The translations under genes and the position numbers were made by a program. From Gammaproteobacteria bacterium (GTDB lineage Bacteria > Pseudomonadota > Gammaproteobacteria > Steroidobacterales > Steroidobacteraceae), in assembly GCA_028293725.1 (NCBI GenBank), contig JAQGOE010000287.1:1-52783 (forward strand): DNA of 52,783 nucleotides, written 5' to 3'. This document shows positions 8,993 to 17,664 of this stretch, piece by piece. Each line of letters begins with the position of its first letter. Positions within the stretch are counted from its first letter, which is position 1. The notes under the pieces were generated by a model that ran no database searches, was not told the DNA's origin, and saw only the letters and a list, made by a program, of their open reading frames with translations.

Positions 8993-9019
8993 TGCGCACT
9001 AACTGACAGCGGGCAAGAA

Positions 9020-10576
9020 ATGCTCGCGTTACGCAAATACGCGAGGGCGCTGGTTTTTGTGTCAATCGCGCTGTCATCCGGTCACGGGGCGCGTGCCGCT
9101 ATCTTCGAGAAGCTGATCATGCCCGGCCCGGTCTCGGAGGCACACGCGAAAATCGAAGGCGAGTGCGCCGATTGCCACGACCGGTCCAATCGGCCCAGGC
9201 AGACCGCGCTCTGTCTCGACTGCCACAAAGACGTGGCGGAAGACATCCGTAGCAAGACCCGCTACCACGGACGAATGCCAGAGGCCGGCGCCGGAGAGTG
9301 CCGCGGTTGCCACTCAGAGCACCACGGACGCGACGCCGACATCACGAGGCTCAATCAGGCCGGTTTCGCGCACGATCTTGCCAACTTTCCGCTGCGAGAC
9401 GCACACGTCGCTCTGACCTGCGGCAGTTGTCACGCGGCCGACGTGCCATACCGCAAGACTCCCAACACTTGCATCAGTTGCCACAATAAGGTCGACGCGC
9501 ATCACGGGTCGCTGGGCGGGGATTGCGCCGCCTGTCACGACGCGAAGTCGTGGCAGCAGACCCACTTCGATCATGACAAGACGCCGTTTCCCCTCACCAA
9601 CAAGCATGCCGAGACCACCTGCGCGGCCTGTCACCCCGGCGAGCGCTACAAAGGGTCGCCCCAGGAATGCGTCGGCTGTCATACACCGGACGATGTTCAC
9701 AAGGGTAGCCAGGGCAAGGACTGCGGGAATTGCCACACGACTGCCGACTGGGGCACTCGTAAGTTCGACCACGCACGCGAGACGGGCTTCACGCTACTCG
9801 GCCGTCACGCGCACGTCGGCTGCGCCGACTGTCATCGGGGCGGCAATCTCAACGACCCGATTCCAAAAGACTGCGCCGGCTGCCACAAGTCGGACGACCA
9901 TCACGCCGGTCGGCTGGGCTCGGCGTGCGGCGAGTGCCACGGCAACGACCTGTGGCGGGTCACCTCTTACGACCACAAGCAGTTCTTCCCACTCGTAGGG
10001 GCCCACGCAGGCCTGGACTGTCACACATGCCATACGGGTGTTGTGAAGGAGCAGAAGCTCGGCAAGAACTGTGTAGGCTGTCATCGTGCCGATGACCCGC
10101 ACGGCGGTTCGCTCGGCAAGGCTTGCGAGAGGTGTCACTCGGCCACGAAATGGGGCGAGATCAACTTCGATCACGATCTCACGACGTACCCCCTCCTCGG
10201 GCTCCACGTCGCCGTCACATGTGGACAATGTCACGCGAATCAGCACTTCAACGAGACACCCAATAACTGCGACGGCTGCCACACAAATGAAGACGTCCAC
10301 AAAGGTGAGCTGGGTAAGGGATGCGGCGCGTGCCATACGCCGAACGGCTGGAAACTTTGGGACTTCGATCACGCGGCGCGCACTCGTTTTCCCCTGAGCG
10401 GCGCGCACACAAACATCGGCTGCGCGGTGTGCCACATAAAGCCGCTGAGCACCACAAAGCCGTCCATGGTGTGCGGTACCTGTCACGCGGAGAACGACGT
10501 CCACGCAGGGCGATTCGGCCCGCAGTGCCAGGAGTGCCACACCACCAGCACCTTCAAACGGCCGCGGACCAATTAG
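9020..10576 (+). CDS. 21-haem periplasmic or surface cytochrome c
   Basis: A 518-residue secreted cytochrome with an N-terminal signal peptide (about 1-27, ending GARA). I count 21 CXXCH haem-attachment motifs. The first three lie in a distinct head (KLIMPGPVSEAHAKIEGECADCH region). The remaining 18 fall in six repeats of about 55-60 residues, each with three haems in the pattern FDH..FPL..H..C--CH, C--CH..DD.H.G.LG, C--CH....W. The many extra His residues outside CXXCH can supply sixth ligands, giving bis-His haems. Haem density is about one per 25 residues, typical of electron-transfer wires. Context (an inner-membrane protein upstream, a second cytochrome and a barrel downstream) suggests it carries electrons across the periplasm. 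The ATG at 9020 gives the signal peptide directly. Confidence 0.93.
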   Translation: MLALRKYARALVFVSIALSSGHGARAAIFEKLIMPGPVSEAHAKIEGECADCHDRSNRPRQTALCLDCHKDVAEDIRSKTRYHGRMPEAGAGECRGCHSEHHGRDADITRLNQAGFAHDLANFPLRDAHVALTCGSCHAADVPYRKTPNTCISCHNKVDAHHGSLGGDCAACHDAKSWQQTHFDHDKTPFPLTNKHAETTCAACHPGERYKGSPQECVGCHTPDDVHKGSQGKDCGNCHTTADWGTRKFDHARETGFTLLGRHAHVGCADCHRGGNLNDPIPKDCAGCHKSDDHHAGRLGSACGECHGNDLWRVTSYDHKQFFPLVGAHAGLDCHTCHTGVVKEQKLGKNCVGCHRADDPHGGSLGKACERCHSATKWGEINFDHDLTTYPLLGLHVAVTCGQCHANQHFNETPNNCDGCHTNEDVHKGELGKGCGACHTPNGWKLWDFDHAARTRFPLSGAHTNIGCAVCHIKPLSTTKPSMVCGTCHAENDVHAGRFGPQCQECHTTSTFKRPRTN

Positions 10577-10586
10577 GACAGCGCCG

Positions 10587-11543
10587 ATGTTCCGGGGAAT
10601 CATCAGATCGATCGCGCGCCTCCTCCCGATAGTCGCGCTGCTGTCAGTCGCCAACACGCACGTCGAGGCGATCCAACGCACGGGTTTCGATCACCTGACG
10701 ACCGGATTCGAGTTGCGCGACGCGCACCGGGACATGGCGTGCGAGTACTGCCATGTCAATGGAGTATTCAAGGGTACACCGCGCACCTGCGAGGGATGCC
10801 ACACGATCGGCGGCCGCATCAGTGCCACCCCAAAGCCGCCCAGGCACATCGCCAGCGTCGGTAACTGCGCCCTCTGTCACGCCGGCTATAACTTCGCGCC
10901 CGTCTTCAGGATGGATCACACGGGCGCCAAAGGAAGCTGTGTCAGTTGCCACAATGGCCTCACCGCGACGGGCAAAGACGTCAAACACATTCCGAGCGAT
11001 AACAACTGCACCGCGTGCCACACTACCGTGGCCTTCATGCCGGCGCGTATGGAGCACGCCGACCTGTTACAAAAGGAACAGTGCGTTGGCTGTCATAACG
11101 GCGTGCGCGCGTCCGCGAAGACCCTGCATCATGTGCCGACCATGGCGAGTTGCAACGACTGCCACACCACGCTGTCCTGGAGCCCGGCACGCTTCAATCA
11201 CTCCGGGCTGCTCACAAACTGTCAAAGTTGCCACAACGGCATCACCGCCACCGGCAAGGTCTCGAATCATGTCGCGACGCCGCTGGACTGCTCGGAATGT
11301 CACCGCTACCCGAGCTGGAACTCGCTGAAAGTCGTCCGCCCCCCGGCGACCGAGCGGCCAGCGAGGGAACCCCCAGCGGGGGCAACTGAGCGGCGACCGA
11401 GCGGCGACCGAGCGGCCAGCGAGGGAACCCCCAGCGGGGGCCAGCGGGGGTTAGCGAAGGAACCCCCAGCGGGGGCGACGACCCCGATAGCGAAACCACC
11501 CGCGCCCGGCCAGCACAAAGCGAGCGACGGTGCGTTCCATTAA
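10587..11543 (+). CDS. 9-haem cytochrome c with repeat-derived C-terminal tail
   Basis: A 318-residue secreted cytochrome with a signal peptide ending near residue 28 (HVEA). It has nine CXXCH motifs, in an alternating pattern of a CHNG..A..K motif (three times CHNG) and a CHTT..W.PAR..H motif, spaced about 25-30 residues. The first stretch (FDHLTTGFELRDAH) repeats the FDH..F.L..AH theme of the 21-haem protein, so the two are related. The last 80 residues contain no haem motif and are Pro/Gly/Ala/Arg-rich. They are encoded by near-identical DNA repeats with short palindromes (11348-11476), so the original C-terminus has probably been extended by repeat insertion. The stop overlaps the start of the barrel gene by 14 bases. 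The gene follows the 21-haem gene by 10 bases. Confidence 0.9.
   Translation: MFRGIIRSIARLLPIVALLSVANTHVEAIQRTGFDHLTTGFELRDAHRDMACEYCHVNGVFKGTPRTCEGCHTIGGRISATPKPPRHIASVGNCALCHAGYNFAPVFRMDHTGAKGSCVSCHNGLTATGKDVKHIPSDNNCTACHTTVAFMPARMEHADLLQKEQCVGCHNGVRASAKTLHHVPTMASCNDCHTTLSWSPARFNHSGLLTNCQSCHNGITATGKVSNHVATPLDCSECHRYPSWNSLKVVRPPATERPAREPPAGATERRPSGDRAASEGTPSGGQRGLAKEPPAGATTPIAKPPAPGQHKASDGAFH
11348..11476 (+). repeat. REP-like palindromic repeat array inside the 9-haem cytochrome gene
   Basis: A 36-base unit occurs exactly twice (11348-11383 and 11406-11441), followed by a partial third copy (11453-11476). Each copy contains GGAACCCCCAGCGGGGGC, where CCCCC-AGC-GGGGG can fold into a short hairpin. 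The arrangement resembles small extragenic palindromes but lies in frame inside the coding region, giving an EPPAGA / EGTPSGG peptide tail. No further copies were noticed elsewhere in the window. Confidence 0.8.
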
Positions 11544-14142
11544 ACAGCATGTATGCTCGCAGCAACGCGCAGCCCCGGCGTCGACCGTCGGCCCGGGGCC
11601 AACTGCCCGTGTCGCGCCAGCGGGCCGCCCAGCACCAACCGTCCGCTTGGCGCGACGCGCCAGCGTTGCGCTCCTAACCCTGTGGTTCGCCCTCCTCGCC
11701 CACGGGCAAGCACCGGCGCTCCGTCCGGGCCTCCCCGTCGCACAAACCCCGTCCCGCCTGGTCGACGTCATCGATATCGACGAACACCAAAACCAGGTCA
11801 ACATCACTCTTCAATTCAACTGCTCGTTGCGCTACGCGGGACACTCGCCCGCCAGCGAGGGCTCCGAACTACGATTGCGGCTGCGACCGGACCGGGACTG
11901 CGGCGCTGCGGCCTCCCCGTCGGCCGGCGGCTCTCTGTCCGCCTCGGGTGAGGTCCCGACGGAAATTCCGCCAATTTCCGGTCCACGCGGTGTTCTGAGC
12001 ACGGCGCGCCTCGAATCCTCCCTCGGGGGCGAAGTGACCCTGACCCTTTCGTTCTCCAAGCCCGAGGCCTTCGTCCTCGCGCAGGGAGCGAGTCCGCTGG
12101 GAATGCGCGTCCGACTCATCCGCGCTCGTGGCGACAAGCCGCGCATCCTGGTAACGGATCGCGGGGATAGCGCCAGCAATTTTGCCGTCAACCTGGAATC
12201 CCAACATGAGCCATTTGACCCGGCAGCGGTGGAATTGGCCGGGCAGCGCCTGCAAACCAAGGCCTTCGTTTCTGTCATCGACGCTGGCGGCGAGAAGTGG
12301 TACCGCCTGAGAGCCGGACCGTTCGATCAACGCGATGTCGCCGAGAGCGTATTACGCGCGGCGGTGAACGACTACCCGCGCGCCTGGCTTGCAGTTGGAG
12401 ACGATTCCATCACGACCGACCCTAATTCCGCCGTGCCCGAGCCGCCCCTCCCCCCGGTCGAGCCCATTGGCGCCGACAAAGCGATGGACCCGGCGGAGCG
12501 CAAACAGCTATTCGACACGGCCAGCAAGGCACTGCGCACGCACCAATATCCCGAAGCCATCGAGATGTTCACCAAACTGCAGCGACAGCCGGAGTTTCCG
12601 GAGCGCGCGGCAACGCAGGAACTGCTCGGCCTGGCCCGCGAGCGTGCCGGGGAAATCGCGCAGGCGAAGGCGGAATATGAGGAATACCTGCGTCGTTACC
12701 CGAGCGGCCCCGCTGCCGACCGGGTGCGCACGCGGCTGAGAATTCTCCGGGCAGCGACAGCGCCGGAGCGAGGCAATGGGGCCGATTCGTCCGCCCAAGC
12801 AAACCAAGGTTGGAATATTTCGGGGGGAGCGACGCAGCTCTACCGGCGCGATACATTCGAGTCCTCTCTGGGAGGGTCGCTACCCACGAAACAACCCTCG
12901 ATGGTCGTGGAGAACGCGATCTTCACCGACACCGACGTGTTTGCCCGACATACGGGCGAGCGCCTGGATTTCTCCTTCCGCCTCAATGCAGGACTCGAAG
13001 AGAACTTTCTGCGCGACAAGGCGCTGGCGGTCGGCGAGCCCAACCTAGACAACCGCGTGCGCGTCACGACTGCATTCTTCGATCTCGACGACAAACTCAC
13101 AGGACTGCGCGCCAGGATCGGCCGGCAGACCGCAACGAGCGACGGCATCTTCGGCACTTTCGATGGCGCGATGCTGCAGTATCAGCTCGAGCCCGGGTGG
13201 GCGCTGCGTGGCACGGTGGGCAGCCCGATTCTCAATGCCCAGGACAATCTCGATACACGGCGGCGCTTCGAAACGCTGGCCCTCGATTACGGCCCGGAGT
13301 TGGCGCATTGGAACTCGAGTTTCTATGTCACACAGGAGACCCTGGCGGGCTTGCGTGATCGGCAGGCCGTGGGCACGGAGTGGCAATACTTCGTCCCGGG
13401 CCGCTCGGTGGTGAGTTACGTCGACTATGACACCCAGTACCACTCACTCAACGCCGCGGTCCTTCTCGGCACGATACAACTGCCCGACCGTTGGTTGCTC
13501 ACCGTCGATCTGGAACGTCGCAACGCGCCCCTGCTGACGACCGAGAACGCCCTGATCGGGCAGGTCGGGATCGGTACCCTGCCGCAGCTCGAACAGACCT
13601 ATTCCCAACAACAAATCTTCCAGCTCGCCAAAGACCGCACCCCGATGCTTTCGACTTATAGCGTCTCAGCCATGAAACAGCTCGGCGAGCGCTTCCAGGT
13701 GATGTTTGATGTATTCGTCACCAAGGAGTCAGCGACACCGGCCTCGGGGGGTGTGGAGGCGATCCCCGGCACGCAGGGCAACGATATCTCCTACCAGGCG
13801 CAGCTCTTCGGCACCGGGTTGCTGAGCAACGCGGACTTTCACCAACTCGTCCTGCGCTACGACCACCTGCCCACCGCGGACTCGACCGGAGTGGACTACA
13901 TCGCCCGCTACCCGATCTGGGGGGCGTGGCGCATTGGGCCGCGGTTCCTGGTGCAACGGATCGTGAATGACTCGGGGCCGATTCAATACGTCTACAATCC
14001 TTATGCGCACGCGGACTGGCAACGCCGTGGAAGAATGGTCGAAATCGAGGCCGGCACCGAAATCGGCCGCAACCCAGACGTGCTGCAGATCGGCAACACG
14101 ACCCGCCTGTTCGTCAGCATTGGCTACCGGGTAAATTTCTGA
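11530..14142 (+). CDS. outer-membrane beta-barrel protein with SPOR-like and TPR segments
   Basis: An 870-residue protein from the GTG at 11530. A hydrophobic export signal lies unusually far in (about 44-60, SVALLTLWFALLAHGQA). The true start may therefore be a later codon, for example the TTG at 11647, which would leave a normal signal. Residues about 240-290 (KAFVSVIDAGGEKWYRLRAG, then ESVLRAAVNDYPRAWLAV) resemble a SPOR domain. About 315-410 is a TPR-like region (DTASKALRTHQYPEAIEMF, EYLRRYPSGPAADR). From about 430 to the C-terminal Phe (VSIGYRVNF) the alternating aromatic strands are those of an outer-membrane barrel. In known porin-cytochrome complexes such a barrel sheathes a multihaem protein across the outer membrane; that role is inferred here. 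Its start overlaps the cytochrome gene, implying coupled expression. Confidence 0.75.
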   Translation: MRSIKQHVCSQQRAAPASTVGPGPTARVAPAGRPAPTVRLARRASVALLTLWFALLAHGQAPALRPGLPVAQTPSRLVDVIDIDEHQNQVNITLQFNCSLRYAGHSPASEGSELRLRLRPDRDCGAAASPSAGGSLSASGEVPTEIPPISGPRGVLSTARLESSLGGEVTLTLSFSKPEAFVLAQGASPLGMRVRLIRARGDKPRILVTDRGDSASNFAVNLESQHEPFDPAAVELAGQRLQTKAFVSVIDAGGEKWYRLRAGPFDQRDVAESVLRAAVNDYPRAWLAVGDDSITTDPNSAVPEPPLPPVEPIGADKAMDPAERKQLFDTASKALRTHQYPEAIEMFTKLQRQPEFPERAATQELLGLARERAGEIAQAKAEYEEYLRRYPSGPAADRVRTRLRILRAATAPERGNGADSSAQANQGWNISGGATQLYRRDTFESSLGGSLPTKQPSMVVENAIFTDTDVFARHTGERLDFSFRLNAGLEENFLRDKALAVGEPNLDNRVRVTTAFFDLDDKLTGLRARIGRQTATSDGIFGTFDGAMLQYQLEPGWALRGTVGSPILNAQDNLDTRRRFETLALDYGPELAHWNSSFYVTQETLAGLRDRQAVGTEWQYFVPGRSVVSYVDYDTQYHSLNAAVLLGTIQLPDRWLLTVDLERRNAPLLTTENALIGQVGIGTLPQLEQTYSQQQIFQLAKDRTPMLSTYSVSAMKQLGERFQVMFDVFVTKESATPASGGVEAIPGTQGNDISYQAQLFGTGLLSNADFHQLVLRYDHLPTADSTGVDYIARYPIWGAWRIGPRFLVQRIVNDSGPIQYVYNPYAHADWQRRGRMVEIEAGTEIGRNPDVLQIGNTTRLFVSIGYRVNF

Positions 14143-14143
14143 C

Positions 14144-14710
14144 ATGCGCCAGGGCGTAAAACATCTGTGCCTGACACTCCTGGCCCTCGCACTGGCCGGG
14201 TGTACTTTCCCCGCCCCTCGCCCGCCCGAATACCTGGATTCAGAAACGGCCGCTCTCGTCACAACCGTCACCTCGCCGATCGTCTTCGCCCGCGCTCATC
14301 TCGACGTTGCGTCCAACGCCAGACAATACGCCACCGTCGCAGCCGTCAGCGTCAATCGCTCCGGCCACTACGAATACGTACTGTTGGTTTATCTCTGGTC
14401 GACAGTGGATCCGCGTCTCGGCATCGACCGACACCCGGGACAGAACGTGATCCTACTCGCGGACGACCGCGCTATCCGACTCGTGAGGGATAGTCGAAGC
14501 ATGCACGAAGTGGGCATCTCGACGCCGCTACATGCCCCTGAGCACATGCGCGGCCAACCGCGCATTTACCGCACTGACCGGGAAACCCTGCAGTTCCTGT
14601 CGGGAGCACGGCGAGTGCGGCTACTACTCGAAGGTGACGAAGACCCGCGGCCCTTCGATGTCTGGACCGACGGACGCCGCGCCCTCGCGCAGTTCGCGTC
14701 CGCCCACTAA
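14144..14710 (+). CDS. small lipoprotein closing the multihaem operon
   Basis: A 188-residue lipoprotein with signal MRQGVKHLCLTLLALALAGC; the lipobox LAGC puts the lipidated Cys at 20. I do not recognise a family. The mature part has alternating beta-type sequence (YATVAAVSVNRSGHYEYVLL, QNVILLADDRAIRLV, RRVRLLLEGDED, FDVWTDGRRALAQF), consistent with a small beta-rich domain. It begins one base after the barrel gene stop and is the last gene of the operon, which suggests an assembly or accessory subunit of the barrel/cytochrome complex at the outer membrane. It converges on lpdA with a six-base gap and no clear terminator. Confidence 0.75.
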   Translation: MRQGVKHLCLTLLALALAGCTFPAPRPPEYLDSETAALVTTVTSPIVFARAHLDVASNARQYATVAAVSVNRSGHYEYVLLVYLWSTVDPRLGIDRHPGQNVILLADDRAIRLVRDSRSMHEVGISTPLHAPEHMRGQPRIYRTDRETLQFLSGARRVRLLLEGDEDPRPFDVWTDGRRALAQFASAH

Positions 14711-14716
14711 CCCGGC

Positions 14717-16144
14717 CTAGCGATTGATCGAATCGATCGCCCGCTTGTCGACCGCCAACGCCGCCTCGTGCAGAGCCTCCGACAATGTCGGATGCGCATG
14801 AATCGTGCGCTGCAGGTCCTCGCTGCTGGCGGAGTACTCCATCGCGAGCACCGCCTCGGCGATGAGCTCTCCCGCCATCGGCCCGATGATGTGCACGCCG
14901 AGAATCTCGTCGTCATCCTTGGCCGCAATCACCTTGGCAAAGCCCTGCGCCTGTTCCATAGCGCGTGCGCGACCGCTGGCCAGGAAGGGGAAAACACCCA
15001 CTTTGTACGCCTTGCCCTGCGCCTTCACCTGCTCCTCGGTGAGGCCCACCCAGGCAATCTCAGGCGCCGTGTAGACGACCGACGGAACCGTCTTGTAGTT
15101 CACCTCGGCAAAGTTGCCTGCGATGAGATCGGCAACCATGACACCTTCTTCTTTACCCTTGTGCGCCAGCATCGGACCCCGGACGCAATCGCCAACGGCC
15201 CAGATCCCTTCCGCACCGGTCTTACACTGGTGGTCAACCTTGATGAAGCCACGCTCGTCCAATTCCACGCCGGTCTCGGGACCCAACAGGTCCTTCGTGT
15301 AGGGACGCCGGCCGACGGCGACGACGAGTCGGTCGACCGTGAGCTTCTGCTCGCCCTTCGCATCGGTGTAGGTGACGTCGACGGCTTCGCCCGTCACCTT
15401 CGCTCCAGTCACTTTCGCACCCAGCCGGATATCCATGCCGAGCTTTTTGAAATGACGCAGGGCCTCTTTCCCAACTTGCCCGTCAGCCACCGCGAGAAAG
15501 TCCGGCAGTGCTTCCAGCATGACGACTTCGCTTCCAAGTCGACGCCACACACTTCCCAGCTCCAGGCCAATTACGCCGGCGCCAATGACACCCAGACGCT
15601 TGGGCACGGCCGGAAATTCCAACGCGCCCCAGGAATCGACGATGTGCGGCGACTGGAACGGGGCCGAGCGCAGCTCAATGGGAGCGGAGCCGGACGCGAG
15701 AATGATGTTCTTGGCGGTGAGCTCACGGCGCGTGCCATCGTGCGCGACGAACTCCACGTGATGACCGGACAGCAGTTTGCCGTGACCCTGCAACGGGGTG
15801 ACGCCAGCCGCCTTGAAGAGCGCGAGGATGCCCTGGGTCATGGTCTTGACGATGCCCGCTTTGCGCTTCTGCATCTGCCCAACGTCCATGGTGACGTCCG
15901 GCGCCTTGATCCCGTGTGCAGCGAATTCCTCGTGAGCGCGGTGATAAAGCTCAGTCGACTCCAGCAGCGCCTTGGAGGGAATGCACCCCGCGTTCAGGCA
16001 CGTGCCGCCAAAGGCGCAGATGCCGTCGGGATTCTTCCACTCGTCGATACAGGCGACGCTGAGTTTGTTCTGCCCGGCACGGATCGCGGCGGGATAGCCC
16101 GCGGGACCGCCGCCGATGACAATGACATCGAAAGAGTCGGACAT
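14717..16144 (-). CDS. lpdA: dihydrolipoyl dehydrogenase (E3)
   Basis: A 475-residue flavoprotein disulfide reductase that reoxidises dihydrolipoyl groups of 2-oxo acid dehydrogenases and reduces NAD+. The N-terminal FAD motif is VIGGGPAGYPAAIRAGQ. The redox disulfide follows in FGGTCLNAGCIPSKALL. The NAD motif is GVIGAGVIGLELGSVW, and the C-terminal catalytic pair lies in HAHPTLSEALHEA. The length is normal. The start at 16144 (MSDSFDVIVIGGG) is preferred over an upstream MEL codon and has GGAGAG just before it. The gene is third in sucA-sucB-lpdA but is separated from sucB by 140 bases holding a strong hairpin, so it may be expressed at a different level. Confidence 0.95.
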   Translation of the reverse strand: MSDSFDVIVIGGGPAGYPAAIRAGQNKLSVACIDEWKNPDGICAFGGTCLNAGCIPSKALLESTELYHRAHEEFAAHGIKAPDVTMDVGQMQKRKAGIVKTMTQGILALFKAAGVTPLQGHGKLLSGHHVEFVAHDGTRRELTAKNIILASGSAPIELRSAPFQSPHIVDSWGALEFPAVPKRLGVIGAGVIGLELGSVWRRLGSEVVMLEALPDFLAVADGQVGKEALRHFKKLGMDIRLGAKVTGAKVTGEAVDVTYTDAKGEQKLTVDRLVVAVGRRPYTKDLLGPETGVELDERGFIKVDHQCKTGAEGIWAVGDCVRGPMLAHKGKEEGVMVADLIAGNFAEVNYKTVPSVVYTAPEIAWVGLTEEQVKAQGKAYKVGVFPFLASGRARAMEQAQGFAKVIAAKDDDEILGVHIIGPMAGELIAEAVLAMEYSASSEDLQRTIHAHPTLSEALHEAALAVDKRAIDSINR

Positions 16145-16236
16145 GGAGAGCTCCACTGGAGACTGCTTTTGTTGATTATGGGGACGAAGTCAGGCGCGGC
16201 AAGTTGCGGCTCAACCGGCCGCCGGTCGGCGTGCTC

Positions 16237-16277
16237 GCGAAAAGCGCCGCAGCCTGCGCGGCCCGGGCGCTTTTCGC
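16237..16277 (-). terminator. 12-bp hairpin between sucB and lpdA
   Basis: GCGAAAAGCGCC at 16237-16248 pairs perfectly with GGCGCTTTTCGC at 16266-16277 across a 17-base loop. On the transcribed strand the stem begins only 8 bases after the sucB stop. No long U-run follows outside the stem, so it may act as a partial terminator or an RNA-processing/stability element. Confidence 0.6.
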
Positions 16278-16284
16278 CAATTGA

Positions 16285-17664
16285 TTATACGCCGAGCAGC
16301 ATCCGGCCCGGATCCTCGAGCGACTCCTTCACGGTCACGAGGAACTGCACCGCTTCGCGGCCATCGATGAGCCGGTGATCGTAGGTCACCGCCAAGTACA
16401 TCATCGGTCGGGCGACAATCTGCCCATTGACGACCATCGGCCGCTCCTGGGTCTTGTGCATGCCGAGAATCGCGCTCTGCGGAGCATTGACGATCGGCGT
16501 CGACATGAGCGAGCCGAACACACCGCCGTTAGTGATGGTGAACGTACCGCCCGTGAGGTCCTCGATCGCGATCGTGCCTTCGCGCGCCTTCTTAGCGTAA
16601 TTCCCGATTTCCTTCTCAATCGTCGCGAAGCTCTTCACGTCCGCATCGCGCACGATCGGAACCATCAACCCGCGCTCCGTCGAAACGGCGACACCGATGT
16701 CGTAGTACTCGTGATAGATCACGTCGGTGCCGTCGATCGAGGCATTGACGGCCGGAAACTTCTTCAGCGCCTCAATCGAGGCCTTCACGAAGAAAGACAT
16801 GAAGCCGAGCTTCACGCCGTGGTCCTTCTCGAAACGATCTTTGTAGCGATTGCGAAGCTCCATCACCGCCGTCATGTCCACTTCGTTGAAAGAAGTGAGC
16901 AAAGCCTGTGTGGACTGTGCTTCGACCAACCGCTGCGCAATACGCTGGCGCAGCCGCGTCATCGGCACGCGTTGCTCGGTGCGAGATCCCGCAGCCGGAC
17001 GCGCCGTGGGCGCCGACGGCGCGGAAGCGGGAGCACGCGCAGCCGGTGCGGACACGGGCGCAGGAGGCTCCGCTCTGTCAGTAACCGGCGTTGGCTTCTT
17101 GCCGAGGAAATCGACGACGTCAGACTTCGTCAGCCGGCCGTCCTTACCGGAGGCCGGAATGGCACCCGGATCGAGCTTGTTCTCTTCAACGAGTCGGCGA
17201 ACCGAAGGGCTCAGTTTCCCCGCAGCTTCCGCGTTGACGGCGCCGCCACCGTGCCCGTTGCCCGCCCCCGCAGCGGCCGACGCGCTCGCGCCCGACTGCG
17301 ACACGGTTGCAGGCCCAGCGGTCTTGGCAGCGGTGGCCGACGCCCCGGTCGCGGACGCCGCGCTCGCCGAAGCAGCACTGGCCGCACCCGCGGCAGGTTT
17401 GTCTCCCGCCGACGCACCGGCGGAAACGCCCTCTTCAATGATCGCCAGCAACTGACCGCTGGTCACCACTGTGCCGCTCTGAATCTTGATCTCCCGCACC
17501 ACCCCGTTGGCTGGTGCCGGCACTTCGAGAACGACCTTATCCGTCTCCAGGTCCGCGAGATTCTCGTCGCGCTTGATGGCGTCGCCCGGCTGCTTGTGCC
17601 AGGCAACGAGCGTGGCGTCTGCCACCGATTCGGGCAGTTGGGGAACCCGGATTTCAATCGTCAT
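16285..17664 (-). CDS. sucB: 2-oxoglutarate dehydrogenase E2, dihydrolipoyl succinyltransferase
   Basis: A 459-residue E2 core enzyme that transfers succinyl groups from lipoate to CoA. It has an N-terminal lipoyl domain (1-76; the lipoylated Lys lies in [13 protein letters not shown]), an Ala/Pro/Ser-rich swinging linker, a peripheral subunit-binding domain (about 155-190, [18 protein letters not shown]) and a C-terminal acyltransferase domain with the catalytic [25 protein letters not shown] at the start is typical of the succinyltransferase branch. The second linker is also long (about 195-225). Its ATG overlaps the sucA stop in ATGA, which means tight translational coupling with E1. Confidence 0.94.
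   Translation of the reverse strand: MTIEIRVPQLPESVADATLVAWHKQPGDAIKRDENLADLETDKVVLEVPAPANGVVREIKIQSGTVVTSGQLLAIIEEGVSAGASAGDKPAAGAASAASASAASATGASATAAKTAGPATVSQSGASASAAAGAGNGHGGGAVNAEAAGKLSPSVRRLVEENKLDPGAIPASGKDGRLTKSDVVDFLGKKPTPVTDRAEPPAPVSAPAARAPASAPSAPTARPAAGSRTEQRVPMTRLRQRIAQRLVEAQSTQALLTSFNEVDMTAVMELRNRYKDRFEKDHGVKLGFMSFFVKASIEALKKFPAVNASIDGTDVIYHEYYDIGVAVSTERGLMVPIVRDADVKSFATIEKEIGNYAKKAREGTIAIEDLTGGTFTITNGGVFGSLMSTPIVNAPQSAILGMHKTQERPMVVNGQIVARPMMYLAVTYDHRLIDGREAVQFLVTVKESLEDPGRMLLGV

Noticed and set aside
14768..16378. 536-codon plus-strand frame opposite lpdA
   Set aside because: Antisense shadow; lpdA on the minus strand has all FAD, NAD and disulfide motifs.
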